Shown here: one piece after another, positions 8,096 to 17,138 of the stretch
Layout of the letters: the number at the start of each line of letters is the position of its first letter
Position numbering within the stretch: the stretch's first letter is position 1
Assembly (NCBI RefSeq): GCF_020097815.1
Contig: NZ_CP083664.1
Span: 248,001 to 312,000 of the forward strand
Origin: Haloprofundus salinisoli
GTDB lineage: Archaea > Halobacteriota > Halobacteria > Halobacteriales > Haloferacaceae
Reading direction: 5' to 3'
Length of the DNA: 64,000 bases
The notes under the pieces: generated by a model
Told to the model about the DNA's origin: nothing
The model's input: the letters and a program-made list of their open reading frames with translations, nothing else
The model's database searches: none
Translations under genes and position numbers: made by a program

Positions 8096-9093
8096 GCTCG
8101 CACCTCCGCGGGCGACACTGGTTCACCGCGCTCGCTGGATTCGATGGCCGCGAGCGCGACTCTGACCGCCTCCCGAGCGTCGTTCGGTGAGATGTCTGGG
8201 TCCTTGCCGTTCTCTACGCAGTCGAGGAAGTGTTCGAGCTCGGCCGTGTACGGGCTCTTCGCCAGCGGGCTCTCGGGCGCGTTCGCCCCCTCCGCACCGC
8301 CGGAGACCCGTACGGCGTTCTCGTCGCGGGCATCGAACTCCAACATCCCCTCGTCGCCGGCGAGCTCGTAGCTGGTGATGAACGGCGAGCCCTCGGGGTA
8401 CCCCCACGAGGCTTCGACGTGACCGACCGCCCCATCCTCGAAGCGCAGAACGACCGACGAGTGCTGGTTGAGATGGCCGTCGTCCCACTCGGCGGTCCGG
8501 GCGAACACTCGCTCGACCTCGCCAGCGACCCAGCGCAGGTAGTCGAAGTCGTGAATCGCCATGTCGAGCAGGACGCCGCCGCTTTGAGCCTTGTCGCCGA
8601 ACCAGGAGTTGCTCCCATACCGCGGCGGCGACGAGAGCCGTTCGGTGTGTAACGTTCCCGGCGTCCCGATCTCGCCCGCGTCGATGCGTCGCTTCGCCTC
8701 GGCGTACTCGGGGAAGTACCGCAGGACGTGTCCTGTCATGAAGGTGATTCCGGACTCCTCAACCGCGTCGACGACGGCGTCGGCGTCCTCGACGGTCCGG
8801 GCGAGCGGTTTCTCACAGAACGTATCGAGGCCGCGAGCGGCGGCGGCCTCGACGAGTGGCCTGTGCGTCGGCGTCGGTGTACAGATATCGACGACGGTTA
8901 TGTCGGCGTCGTCCATCATCTCCTCGGCGTGGGCGTACACGTCGGCATCCGGCGCGTGCTCCGCCGCAAACTCCGCTCGGTTCTCGCCAAGCGACGCGAC
9001 TGCGGCGACCTCCGCGCCAGCTATCTCTTGGTAGCTGTTAGCATGAGTCGTGGCCATGAAGCCACTCCCCACTAACCCGATTCGTTGCATCAC
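8092..9093 (-). CDS. Gfo/Idh/MocA family oxidoreductase
   Basis: A 333-residue member with a normal dinucleotide-binding start (RIGLVGSGFMATTHANSYQ), LDTFCEKPLART, and the active-site sequence GGVLLDMAIHDFDYLRW, where the HDxD variant is typical of inositol dehydrogenase-like members. It is the first gene of an operon with the 7082-8095 paralogue. The start is ATGATG; the second ATG is equally possible and differs by one residue. A run of AT-rich bases around 9110-9125 could contain the promoter. Confidence 0.9.
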   Translation of the reverse strand: MMQRIGLVGSGFMATTHANSYQEIAGAEVAAVASLGENRAEFAAEHAPDADVYAHAEEMMDDADITVVDICTPTPTHRPLVEAAAARGLDTFCEKPLARTVEDADAVVDAVEESGITFMTGHVLRYFPEYAEAKRRIDAGEIGTPGTLHTERLSSPPRYGSNSWFGDKAQSGGVLLDMAIHDFDYLRWVAGEVERVFARTAEWDDGHLNQHSSVVLRFEDGAVGHVEASWGYPEGSPFITSYELAGDEGMLEFDARDENAVRVSGGAEGANAPESPLAKSPYTAELEHFLDCVENGKDPDISPNDAREAVRVALAAIESSERGEPVSPAEVRA

Positions 9094-9145
9094 CTCGAAA
9101 GTGCGGAACTATGATTATTAAAACTTCTGTGTCGGCAACTCACAC

Positions 9146-10423
9146 CTAAATGTTCGACCAGGTGGTGTTCGTCTCGGAGGTAAAGCCCGTCCCGGCGAAT
9201 CGGTCGCTCTCGTCGAACACCGACCGAATGACCGAGGGGTCCTCGAGCAGTCTGTGACGGAGGAAGCTCCCGCGGCCGCGTCCGCCCCCGGTCCGGGTGA
9301 TTTCGAGCACCTCGAGAAACTCCCACTCGCGCAGCAGGTCGTGGACGCGGCGTTTAGAGAGCGCATCGAGACTGACCTCGGCGCAGATGTCCTCGTAGGC
9401 GGCGTACACGTCAGTGGTCTCGAACGTCCGCGTCTTCTCAACGAGTGCCAGCGAGACGACGGCCAACAGCGTCGCCTTCTGTTGGGTGGTCGCACCCGCC
9501 AGCAACGCCTCGACGCGGTCTCGTTCGGCCACGCTGTCGGCGCGTCGAACGTGGTCGACGGTAATAGCGTCGGCATCGTCGAACGCGGCAAGTTCACCGG
9601 CGTGCCGCAACAGGTTGATCGCTCTCCGCGCGTCGCCGTGTTCCTCGGCGGCGAGCGAGGCGCACTCCGAAATCACGTCGTCCGAGAGCGTCTCGCTCTC
9701 GAAGGCGTCGGCTCGACTTCGGATTATCTCCCGAAGCGCCCGGCGGTCGTACGGTGTGAAGACGATTTCGCGCTCCTGCAGGCTGCTTTTGACCCGCTCC
9801 CGCAGTCGGTCTCGGTACTTTATCTTGTTACTGATACCGACGACGCCCACCGAACAGGTGTCGAGTTTCCCCGTCTCCGCCGCGCGCGATAGCTGCATGA
9901 GCAGGTCGTCGTTCGCTAATCGGTCTATCTCGTCAAGGACCACGAGTGCCACGTCGAAGCGAGCGTCGAGTACTTGCCAGAGGAGACGGTAGTAGCGCGA
10001 GCGCCCGAGTCCGGTCTCCGGAACGGTGAAGCTGGTCGTGTCGGGATCGTTCAGCGCCCGCACGATCGCCCTGACCGCCCGGGTCTCGGTGTCATCCTGC
10101 GAGCAGTCGACGACGACGCGGCCGACCGCGACACCGTTCTCCGCCGCCGCTTCGACGATTCGGGCCGTCGCGTACCGCGCACAGAGCGACTTGCCGGTGC
10201 CGGTCTTCCCGTAAAGGAACACGTTACTCGGCGTCCCGCCCATGACGGCGGGGTTGAGCGCGGTTGCGAGGCGTCGAATCTCATCGTTACGGGCGACGAT
10301 GTTGTCGGGCCTCGGGACGTAGCCGACGTCCAGTCGCCCCTTCTCCGAGAAGATTCTGTCTCGAGCGCCGAAGGCATCTCCGAGGGCTCCCGCGTTCTCG
10401 ACCGATTCGTCGTCCCATGTCAT
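9146..10423 (-). CDS. Orc1/Cdc6 family replication initiator
   Basis: A 425-residue AAA+ initiator. Walker A is GKTGTGKS (residues 72-79), Walker B VVLDEID (161-167), sensor 1 includes VVGISNKIK, and a C-terminal winged-helix region carries ALSKRRVHDLLREWEFLEVLE. These proteins bind origin recognition boxes and load the MCM helicase. An ORB-like element lies 150 bases upstream (10571-10601), as expected for an origin-linked initiator. A separate orc gene inside a catabolic region suggests a secondary or plasmid-type origin, active or relic. Haloarchaea carry many such paralogues, so origin activity is not assured. Confidence 0.92.
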   Translation of the reverse strand: MTWDDESVENAGALGDAFGARDRIFSEKGRLDVGYVPRPDNIVARNDEIRRLATALNPAVMGGTPSNVFLYGKTGTGKSLCARYATARIVEAAAENGVAVGRVVVDCSQDDTETRAVRAIVRALNDPDTTSFTVPETGLGRSRYYRLLWQVLDARFDVALVVLDEIDRLANDDLLMQLSRAAETGKLDTCSVGVVGISNKIKYRDRLRERVKSSLQEREIVFTPYDRRALREIIRSRADAFESETLSDDVISECASLAAEEHGDARRAINLLRHAGELAAFDDADAITVDHVRRADSVAERDRVEALLAGATTQQKATLLAVVSLALVEKTRTFETTDVYAAYEDICAEVSLDALSKRRVHDLLREWEFLEVLEITRTGGGRGRGSFLRHRLLEDPSVIRSVFDESDRFAGTGFTSETNTTWSNI

Positions 10424-10570
10424 GCGGTAACAGTACCAGTACGTCGTTCATAAACGCATCGGGAAGTTGGCAGCCCGAAGCGTTCGGCGGAACCCGGAAA
10501 ACGGAGAAACGAGCCGACACGAATCAAAGCGACTGAGTTGCACGCTGTAGCCTTCGCCTTGCCGAATGAT

Positions 10571-10601
10571 GACCCCCACCCCCCACGTTTCACCTGAAAA
10601 C
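10571..10601 (-). promoter_or_regulatory. ORB-like origin recognition box with G-string
   Basis: On the minus strand it reads GTTTTCAGGTGAAAC, an imperfect dyad, followed by a guanine-rich run (GTGGGGGGTGGGGGT). Haloarchaeal ORBs have a GTTCCAGTGGAAAC-like dyad followed by a G-string, so this is a diverged but credible example. It lies upstream of the orc gene. I see only one copy within the 300-base intergenic region, whereas active origins usually have several boxes in both orientations around an AT-rich unwinding element. Confidence 0.6.
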
Positions 10602-10751
10602 CATTACGGACATAGAGCTGTCACGGCTAGTAAGACAATCACTCTCATGAATTTTACTCGATTCTCGGTGAATTACAGCTGCAGGCGTCCACGAGAGCGG
10701 CGGCTCGCCGACTCTCGATCGGCTGAACACCGCAGAAAGGGATGGACCGGC

Positions 10752-11450
10752 TCAGTCGAGGTACTCGTCTGCGCTCTTGTGGAGGGCGACGAATCCCTCG
10801 GCGAACTCCGCACCCCTGGTTCGGCCGAGCACTCGCGCTTCGGCGCGGACCCCTTCGACGAGTCCGTCGAATTCGGCGTCTATGCCACCGTGCTCCTCGA
10901 GCCACTCGACTTGCGACTCGTGTTCGAGGATGGCGTCTTCTTTCGTCGACTGATAGTCGCCGATGTCGACGTACGTCTCGGGCTCGAACGAGGACGTCGG
11001 CTTCCCGAAGTAGTAGACGTTCCGCGGTCCCCACGGCTCGTACTCGGTCTCCAGAAGCGGGAGCGAACACATGTAGTACGCGTCGGTCACCAGCCTCGAC
11101 GTTGCTCGGTGGTCTGGGTGCATGTCGTCGCGGTAGTGGGTGAGTACGATGTCCGGGCGGTGCTCGCGCAGCACGTCGACGAGCTGGAGCCGGTTCTCCA
11201 TCGAGTAGGTCACGCGTCCATCCTCGAAGTCGAGGAACACCGCCTCCGCACCGAGGGTCTTCGCGGCCTCCTCGGCCTCGCGCTCGCGCGTCGCCGCGAC
11301 TTCAGCTTCGGTAGTGTCGAAACCGCCGTACTCGCCGCGGGTCATGTAGACGATGGTGACGTCGTCGCCGCGGTCGGCGTGCTTTGCGAGCGTGCCGCCG
11401 CAGAAGATGTCGGCGTCGTCGGGATGTGCGACTACTGCTGTGAGATGCAT
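10752..11450 (-). CDS. PIG-L family LmbE-like deacetylase
   Basis: A 232-residue zinc-dependent N-deacetylase fold. AHPDDADIFCGGTLA supplies the AHPDD metal and catalytic motif, and HYRDDMHPDHRATSRLV supplies the downstream HPDH motif. The family removes acetyl groups from N-acetylglucosamine-linked lipids, mycothiol and bacillithiol precursors, diacetylchitobiose and similar amino sugars. In this sugar-catabolic setting a soluble sugar deacetylase is plausible. ATG at 11450 is preferred over the GTG two codons upstream because the family starts directly at this segment. Confidence 0.88.
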   Translation of the reverse strand: MHLTAVVAHPDDADIFCGGTLAKHADRGDDVTIVYMTRGEYGGFDTTEAEVAATREREAEEAAKTLGAEAVFLDFEDGRVTYSMENRLQLVDVLREHRPDIVLTHYRDDMHPDHRATSRLVTDAYYMCSLPLLETEYEPWGPRNVYYFGKPTSSFEPETYVDIGDYQSTKEDAILEHESQVEWLEEHGGIDAEFDGLVEGVRAEARVLGRTRGAEFAEGFVALHKSADEYLD

Positions 11451-11564
11451 ACACACGTCAGTCAGGCAAGCCGATATTAAGCGTTGCGCCGGGATCGCCG
11501 CCGAAGGTGTCGTCAGTCGTCGTGCGCGCCACTGGCCGTTTCCCGCACCGAGGTGGGCGCTCGA

Positions 11565-12368
11565 CTACGAAAAGAGGTGTTCGAGGTCGCCGCGCACCCG
11601 CGGCGGCATCCGCTCGGGCGCGGTCCGGTACGGCGGGACCTCGGCGGTCACCCAATCGTCGTAGCCGACGTCCGCGAGCGCGTCGCCGACGGCACCCCAG
11701 TCGACGTCGCCTTCCAGCGGATAGGTGAAGCCGTCGATGGTGTCGATATCGGTTTGGTAGTCTTTCACGTGGACGCGCTCGATTCGGTCGCCGAGAATTC
11801 GAATCCACTGCTCGGGACGGCCGAACCGCCTGACGTTTCCGACGTCGAAGTACGCGCCGACCGGACCGGCCGACGACGCCTCGTCGACGAACTCGGCGAA
11901 CTCCAGCGGCGAGAGCAGGAAGTCGTTCCAAACGTTCTCGACGCAGACGGTCACGTCGTGCTCGGCACCGACCGACGCGAGCTGACGCACCGACTCCAGC
12001 GCCCGATCGTAGGCGTCGTCGTACCGCGTCTCCTCGTCGACGATAGCTGGGACGACGAGGACCGCGCCGGCGTCGAACGCGTCCGCGAGCGTAATCATCC
12101 GCTCACCCGCCTCGATTCCGGCCGCTCGCGTCTCCTCGTCCGCGCTCGACAGCTGCCGCTCCCAGTGCAGCGTCGTCGAGACGGCGGGGACCTCGAGTCC
12201 GGAGGCGTCGATTCGGTCGACGAGTTCGTCGACCGTTTCGTCGTCCCACAGTGGCCCGTCGGCGGTCAGATTCGGTTCGATGCCGTCGTAGCCCGCCGCC
12301 GCGACCAGGTCGACGTTCGCTTCGAGGCGTTGCTCGGGAAACCCCATCTGGTTGAGTGCGAACCTCAT
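11565..12368 (-). CDS. Sugar phosphate isomerase/epimerase-like TIM-barrel protein
   Basis: A 267-residue xylose-isomerase-like barrel. MRFALNQMGFPEQ, YDGIEPNLT, VCVENVWNDFLLSP, AYFDVGNVRRFG and ERVHVKDY place glutamate, aspartate and histidine metal ligands in the usual order. It belongs to the same superfamily as, but is not closely similar to, the barrels encoded at 4146 and 61220. Divergent from the Gfo/Idh/MocA gene at 12525, with which it probably shares a promoter region and possibly a pathway. Confidence 0.85.
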   Translation of the reverse strand: MRFALNQMGFPEQRLEANVDLVAAAGYDGIEPNLTADGPLWDDETVDELVDRIDASGLEVPAVSTTLHWERQLSSADEETRAAGIEAGERMITLADAFDAGAVLVVPAIVDEETRYDDAYDRALESVRQLASVGAEHDVTVCVENVWNDFLLSPLEFAEFVDEASSAGPVGAYFDVGNVRRFGRPEQWIRILGDRIERVHVKDYQTDIDTIDGFTYPLEGDVDWGAVGDALADVGYDDWVTAEVPPYRTAPERMPPRVRGDLEHLFS

Positions 12369-12524
12369 GCACAGCAGTTCCCGTCCGCGGTGATTTATAG
12401 ATTCGCGTGGCGGTCCGTCGTCGGACTCCGCCGGTGCTTGCCACGGGTCATAGACGACCCACCGCCGGTAACCCGAACCGTTCGGGCGGATAGCTTTAAC
12501 ACGTTGTATGGGTCATGTGGGTTC

Positions 12525-13547
12525 GTGACACTCTCAGTCGGATTCGTCGGCGCGGGAGGCATCGCTTCGGTTCACTTAGAAACGCTCGACGATGCGTTGG
12601 AAACGGGACTGACGGACCGTAACGGCGGCTCGCTCGACGTGGAACTGACCGCGGTCGCCGACGTGGACGAGACGCGAGCGCGGGAGGCGGCGGTCCCCCG
12701 CGACGCCGAGGCGTACACTGACGGGGTCGAACTCATCGAGTCGGAGTCGCTCGACGCGCTCGTCGTCGCCGTCCCGCCGTTCGCCCACGGCGAGTACGAG
12801 CGGACGGCGGCGGAGTACAGTATCGACCTGTTCGTCGAGAAACCGGTCGATTTGACGGTCGACGCGGCGCGGGAGACGGCCCGGCGCGTCGCCGATTCCG
12901 GAATTCTCGCACAGGTCGGCTACGTCTGCCGGTACGCGGGGATAACGGAGCGCGCGCTGGAGTTGCTCAACGGACGCCGCATCGGCCACATCGACAGCAC
13001 CTACTGGGTCCCCGCCCCCGATACGGGGTGGTGGTACGAACGAGCCCGGTCGGGCGGTCAGATCGTCGAACAGTCGACGCACGTCTACGACCTACACCGG
13101 TACCTCGCGGGAGAGGTGACGTCCGCGACGGGGAGCGGAACGGACGGATTGCTCGTCGACGCCGTCGATTTTCAGGACGCAACGTCGGTGACGCTCGACC
13201 ACGAGTCGGGGGCCGTCTCGCACGTCTCCTCGACGTGCGGTTCGCCCGACTCCCGCTTCGAGGTCCGTATCGCCGCCGAGGACGCGTATCTCGAACTCGA
13301 CTACTTCGGCTATACGCTCTCGGGCACCGTCGATGGCGAACCCGTCCGTTACGAGGCCGACGGCGACTGGTACCGCCGCGAGTTCGAGGCGTTCCTGCGT
13401 GCGGCGGCCGGACGCGACGGGGTTCGGACGGATACGTCGGAGCGCGTCGACGTTCGTTCGACGTTCGACGACGCCGTGGAGACGCTCGAACTGACGCTCG
13501 CGGCGCGCGAGGCCGCAGAAACGGGCGAAAGAGTCCCGCTCAGCTAG
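12525..13547 (+). CDS. Gfo/Idh/MocA family oxidoreductase
   Basis: A 340-residue oxidoreductase. It starts at a GTG giving TLSVGFVGAGGIASVHLETL, the dinucleotide-binding motif with all glycines. DLFVEKPVDLT holds the catalytic EKP, and SGGQIVEQSTHVYDLHRYL is the active-site helix with its histidine. A TATA-like CTTTAAC sits about 30 bases before the GTG, which argues against the long upstream extension of the reading frame. It precedes a CUT1 transporter on the same strand and may act on the imported sugar. Confidence 0.9.
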   Translation: MTLSVGFVGAGGIASVHLETLDDALETGLTDRNGGSLDVELTAVADVDETRAREAAVPRDAEAYTDGVELIESESLDALVVAVPPFAHGEYERTAAEYSIDLFVEKPVDLTVDAARETARRVADSGILAQVGYVCRYAGITERALELLNGRRIGHIDSTYWVPAPDTGWWYERARSGGQIVEQSTHVYDLHRYLAGEVTSATGSGTDGLLVDAVDFQDATSVTLDHESGAVSHVSSTCGSPDSRFEVRIAAEDAYLELDYFGYTLSGTVDGEPVRYEADGDWYRREFEAFLRAAAGRDGVRTDTSERVDVRSTFDDAVETLELTLAAREAAETGERVPLS

Positions 13548-13586
13548 TCGGGTCGGCCGTCCCTGCAGCCGATGAAATCACCATGC

Positions 13587-13597
13587 AAATTTATTAT
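13587..13597 (+). promoter_or_regulatory. TATA-like box before the ABC ATPase gene
   Basis: AATTTATTATG centred about 38 bases before the ATG at 13631, giving a short leader. It implies that the ATPase gene has its own promoter in addition to any read-through from the oxidoreductase gene. Confidence 0.4.
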
Positions 13598-13630
13598 GGT
13601 CTGTTGCAATTCGCCATGTAGTGAGTTCCC

Positions 13631-14767
13631 ATGGGTAAGCTAGACATCCGCAACCTCCGGAAAGTGTTCGCGGACGGAGACGGGTCGATCGTCGCGGTCG
13701 ACGACCTGAACATCGACGTCGAAGACGGCGAGTTCCTCATCTTCGTCGGCCCGTCCGGCTGTGGCAAATCGACGACACTCCGCTGCATCGCCGGACTGGA
13801 GACGACGACGGAGGGGAAGATACTCCTGAACGGCGACGACATCACGCACCGACCGCCGACCGAGCGCGACATCGCGATGGTGTTTCAGAACTACGCGCTC
13901 TACCCGCACATGTCCGCCCGGAAGAACATCGGATTCGGACTGAAGATGTCGACGGACATGTCGAAAGACGAGATCGAGCGTCGAGTCCAGGAGACAGCGG
14001 AGATGATGGGCATCGAAGAACTACTCGACAAGAAGCCGGGCGAACTCTCCGGCGGGCAGCAGCAGCGCGTCGCGCTCGGCCGCGCTATCGTCCGCGAACC
14101 CGAGGTGTTCTTGATGGACGAGCCGCTGTCGAATCTGGACGCGAAACTCCGGACGACGATGCGGACAGAGCTACAGAACCTCCAGCAGAACCTCGGAATC
14201 ACCACCATCTACGTCACGCACGACCAGACGGAGGCAATGACGATGGGCGACCGCATCGCCATTCTCGACGGGGGTGAGCTCCAGCAGCTCGGCACCCCGC
14301 TGGAGTGTTACTACGAACCCGCAAACCGGTTCGTCGCGGGCTTCATCGGCTCGCCGTCGATGAACTTCTTCGACGTGGAGTACGTCGACGGCGCGCTCGT
14401 CCACGATGCGTTCCGGTACGAACTCTCGCAGGCGACCCGCGACGAGCTTACTGGGCGCAACGGACCGATGACGCTCGGTATCCGCCCCGAAAGCATCGAA
14501 CTCGCAGACGAGAGCGATCCGAGCTCGATTCCGGTCCCGGTTTCGGTCACGGAACCGATGGGCGAGATGACGTACGTCTACGTCGACATCGGGGACGAGC
14601 GGTACACGGTGACGCTCGACGGCGAGCGGGTGGTCGAACCGGGGACGACACTCGACATAGTCATCCCCGAGGAGAAGATGCACCTGTTCGACGCCGACAC
14701 CGGCGAGACGATCAAGTCACGGAACGTCTCCACCGCGACGAACGTCGACGTCAACGCTCGCGCCTGA
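13631..14767 (+). CDS. CUT1 sugar ABC transporter ATP-binding protein
   Basis: A 378-residue MalK/UgpC/MsmX-type ATPase. Walker A is GPSGCGKST (about 40-48), the Q-loop VFQNYALYPHM, the signature LSGGQQQRVALGRAI, Walker B VFLMDEP and the switch VTHDQTEAMTMGD. A C-terminal TOBE/OB regulatory domain follows (FIGSPSMNFFDVEY, GIRPESIEL). It powers the permease pair encoded downstream. It is one of two CUT1 ATPases in the window; the other is at 46185-47315. Confidence 0.95.
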   Translation: MGKLDIRNLRKVFADGDGSIVAVDDLNIDVEDGEFLIFVGPSGCGKSTTLRCIAGLETTTEGKILLNGDDITHRPPTERDIAMVFQNYALYPHMSARKNIGFGLKMSTDMSKDEIERRVQETAEMMGIEELLDKKPGELSGGQQQRVALGRAIVREPEVFLMDEPLSNLDAKLRTTMRTELQNLQQNLGITTIYVTHDQTEAMTMGDRIAILDGGELQQLGTPLECYYEPANRFVAGFIGSPSMNFFDVEYVDGALVHDAFRYELSQATRDELTGRNGPMTLGIRPESIELADESDPSSIPVPVSVTEPMGEMTYVYVDIGDERYTVTLDGERVVEPGTTLDIVIPEEKMHLFDADTGETIKSRNVSTATNVDVNARA

Positions 14768-14852
14768 GTCCGACGTTCTCTCGCGAACGGTGTTCGAGCC
14801 GTCTCGAACACTGGCAAGGCTCCGAAGTGATATGGTACAACACACCAAAGAC

Positions 14853-14863
14853 TTATTGTATAA
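14853..14863 (+). promoter_or_regulatory. TATA-like box before the binding-protein gene
   Basis: TTATTGTATAA about 27-37 bases before the ATG at 14890, consistent with a nearly leaderless transcript. A dedicated strong promoter for the binding protein is common in such systems, since that protein is needed in excess. Confidence 0.45.
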
Positions 14864-14889
14864 CGTCTGTTTGTTCCTCTGAGGCTAGT

Positions 14890-16197
14890 ATGAGCAACAG
14901 AAATCTCACCCGGCGTCAGATTCTCGCACTGACCGGTTCGGTCGGTGCGGCGAGTCTAGCCGGTTGTTCGAGCGGCGGTACTGGTGGCGATAACGGCTCC
15001 GGCGGCGGTAACGGCTCCGGCGGCAACGGCGGAGACGGCGGTGGCGAGAGCTCGGCGACGTTCTGGGCGTGGAACGACCCAGGGCTCGCGCCGATTCGCA
15101 AGGAACAGGCCGCCCAAATCGCGGAGCAAAGCGACAAAATCTCTGACGCCAGCTGGGAGTACTATCCCTTCGAGAACTATCTGGCGAAGGCCACGACCGC
15201 CATTCCGGCGGGGAACGCGCCGGACAGCTTGGCGCTGTCGGTGCTCTGGGTGCCGCGCTTCGCGGACCAGGGCGTTGCGCTGAACCTCGAAGAGAACGGA
15301 TTCAACCCCGACGACTACGTCTCGGCGGCGCGCAGCAACGCCAGCTACGACGGGACGCTGTGGGCGGTGCCGTGGTACGCGGACTGCCGCCTCGTCGCCA
15401 TCAACACGGCGATGTTCGAGGAGGCGGGGCTGGAGGTCCCCGACCCAACGCACCGCCCCAGTTGGGAAGAGTTCGCGTCGTGGATCGACGCGCTCGGCGG
15501 GTCGGGGACGGCCGGATTCTCGATGTCGGCGGGCGAGGGGTTCGACTGTTTCGCGCTCTCGAACGGAAGCGGCTACCTCAACGAAGACGGCACCGAGGCG
15601 ATAATCAACAACGACGCCGCCCTCGAGGCGGCAAACTATCTGCAACCGAAAATCGTCGACGACGGGACGGTCCTCGCGCGCAACCCCGGCGGCACGGACG
15701 CCATCGAGGATCTCCTCGCCGGGGAGGCGGCGATGTGTTTCGCCGGGTCGTGGATGTACCCGCGCCTGCGCGACAGCGGTCTCGACTGGCAGTTCATCCC
15801 GTACCCGAGCGGCCCGCAGATAGACACGAGTCACACGTGGAGCGCGGGCGTCTTCTACTCCATCCCGAGTCGCGGCGGCGCGAGTCAGGAGATCGGACTT
15901 GAGTGGCTGAACTACATCAACTCGATGGAAGTCCAACGGAGTGTGACGAAATCGATGGGCGGATTCCCCGGGCGAAAGGACGCCTACGAGACCGACGAGT
16001 TCAACCAATTCATCCAAGACAACCCGAAACTGGAACCGGTCGCCCAGGAGATGGAGAACACGGTCCCGTTCCCGAGCCACCCGGAGGTGTCGAAGATGTG
16101 GGACACCGTCCACACGCAGGCGCAGTCGATGTGGCAGGGAGCTGATCCGCAACAGGCGCTCGACAAAGCCGCCCAGGACATCAACGCGCTGCTCTAA
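14890..16197 (+). CDS. Sugar ABC transporter substrate-binding lipoprotein
   Basis: A 435-residue extracellular binding protein of the MalE-like cluster B. The N-terminus NLTRRQILALTGSVGAASLAGC combines a twin-arginine signal with a lipobox cysteine, and is followed by a Gly/Ser/Asn/Asp-rich linker, the normal form of haloarchaeal anchored binding proteins. The mature part has the lobe segments PWYADCRLVAINTAMFEEAG and GEAAMCFAGSWMYPRL. It delivers substrate to the two permeases that follow. Start chosen as the ATG directly before the Tat motif. Ligand unknown. Confidence 0.93.
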   Translation: MSNRNLTRRQILALTGSVGAASLAGCSSGGTGGDNGSGGGNGSGGNGGDGGGESSATFWAWNDPGLAPIRKEQAAQIAEQSDKISDASWEYYPFENYLAKATTAIPAGNAPDSLALSVLWVPRFADQGVALNLEENGFNPDDYVSAARSNASYDGTLWAVPWYADCRLVAINTAMFEEAGLEVPDPTHRPSWEEFASWIDALGGSGTAGFSMSAGEGFDCFALSNGSGYLNEDGTEAIINNDAALEAANYLQPKIVDDGTVLARNPGGTDAIEDLLAGEAAMCFAGSWMYPRLRDSGLDWQFIPYPSGPQIDTSHTWSAGVFYSIPSRGGASQEIGLEWLNYINSMEVQRSVTKSMGGFPGRKDAYETDEFNQFIQDNPKLEPVAQEMENTVPFPSHPEVSKMWDTVHTQAQSMWQGADPQQALDKAAQDINALL

Positions 16198-16199
16198 CT

Positions 16200-17138
16200 A
16201 TGGCGCAGTCACAAGGGCTACAGCGCATTCGTCGTCGCTTCGGCGGATACGTCTCCGACTTCGACGTCAGCGACTCCGACACCGACCTCTCGTGGTACGC
16301 CCTCGTCTTACCGAAGGCCATTCTCTTCGCGGCGATACTCCTGATTCCGTTCATCGGCGCGTTCTACATCAGCCTCCACGAGTGGGCGCCGTTGGCGCAG
16401 GAGCATCCGTTCGTCGGCCTCGACAACTACGTGCGGCTGTTCAACGACCCCATCTTCTGGAACGCCATCATCAACACCGCGGGGTACAGCTTCGCGCTGC
16501 TCGTCTTCGACGTGCCCATCGCGTTGGGGCTGGCGCTGCTGTTGAACATGAATCTCCGCGGGACGAAGTTCTACTCAGGGGCCATCTTCCTTCCCGTCGT
16601 GACCTCCTGGGTCGTCGTCTCGCTCATCTGGACGTGGCTCTACAACCCCGAGTACGGGCTGTTGAACGCCATACTGGGTGGTATCGGACTGCCACAGCTA
16701 TCGTGGCTCCAGAGTTCGAGCACGGCCCTGGCGTCCATCGCTCTGATGAGCGTCTGGAAGCACATCGGATTCAACATGGTCATCTTCCTGGCCGGGTTGA
16801 AAGGAATCCCGGACGACTACTACGAGGCGGCCATCGTCGACGGTGCGAACCGCTGGGAGCGGTTCCGCTACATCACGCTGCCGCTTCTGAAGCCGACGAC
16901 CTTCTTCGTGTTTATCGTGACGCTCATCTTCTCGTTCCGCGTCTACACGCAGGTGTACGTGATGACGCAGGGCGGGCCGGTGCGGTCGACGTACACTATC
17001 GTCTACTACTTCTGGCAAGCCGGCTTCCAGCAGTTCGAGATGGGGTACGCCAGCGCGATCGCCGTCGTGCTGTTCCTCATCGTCTTCGGGCTGAGTATCG
17101 TCCAGCAGCGGACGTGGGGTGATGACGTTGAGTACTGA
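16200..17138 (+). CDS. Sugar ABC transporter permease, MalF/UgpA type
   Basis: A 312-residue permease with about six membrane helices beginning WYALVLPKAILFAAILLIPF. The coupling EAA loop is seen as YYEAAIVDGANRWERFRYITLPLLKP. It starts two bases after the stop of the binding-protein gene. It pairs with the next permease and the ATPase encoded at 13631 to form the importer. Confidence 0.95.
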   Translation: MAQSQGLQRIRRRFGGYVSDFDVSDSDTDLSWYALVLPKAILFAAILLIPFIGAFYISLHEWAPLAQEHPFVGLDNYVRLFNDPIFWNAIINTAGYSFALLVFDVPIALGLALLLNMNLRGTKFYSGAIFLPVVTSWVVVSLIWTWLYNPEYGLLNAILGGIGLPQLSWLQSSSTALASIALMSVWKHIGFNMVIFLAGLKGIPDDYYEAAIVDGANRWERFRYITLPLLKPTTFFVFIVTLIFSFRVYTQVYVMTQGGPVRSTYTIVYYFWQAGFQQFEMGYASAIAVVLFLIVFGLSIVQQRTWGDDVEY

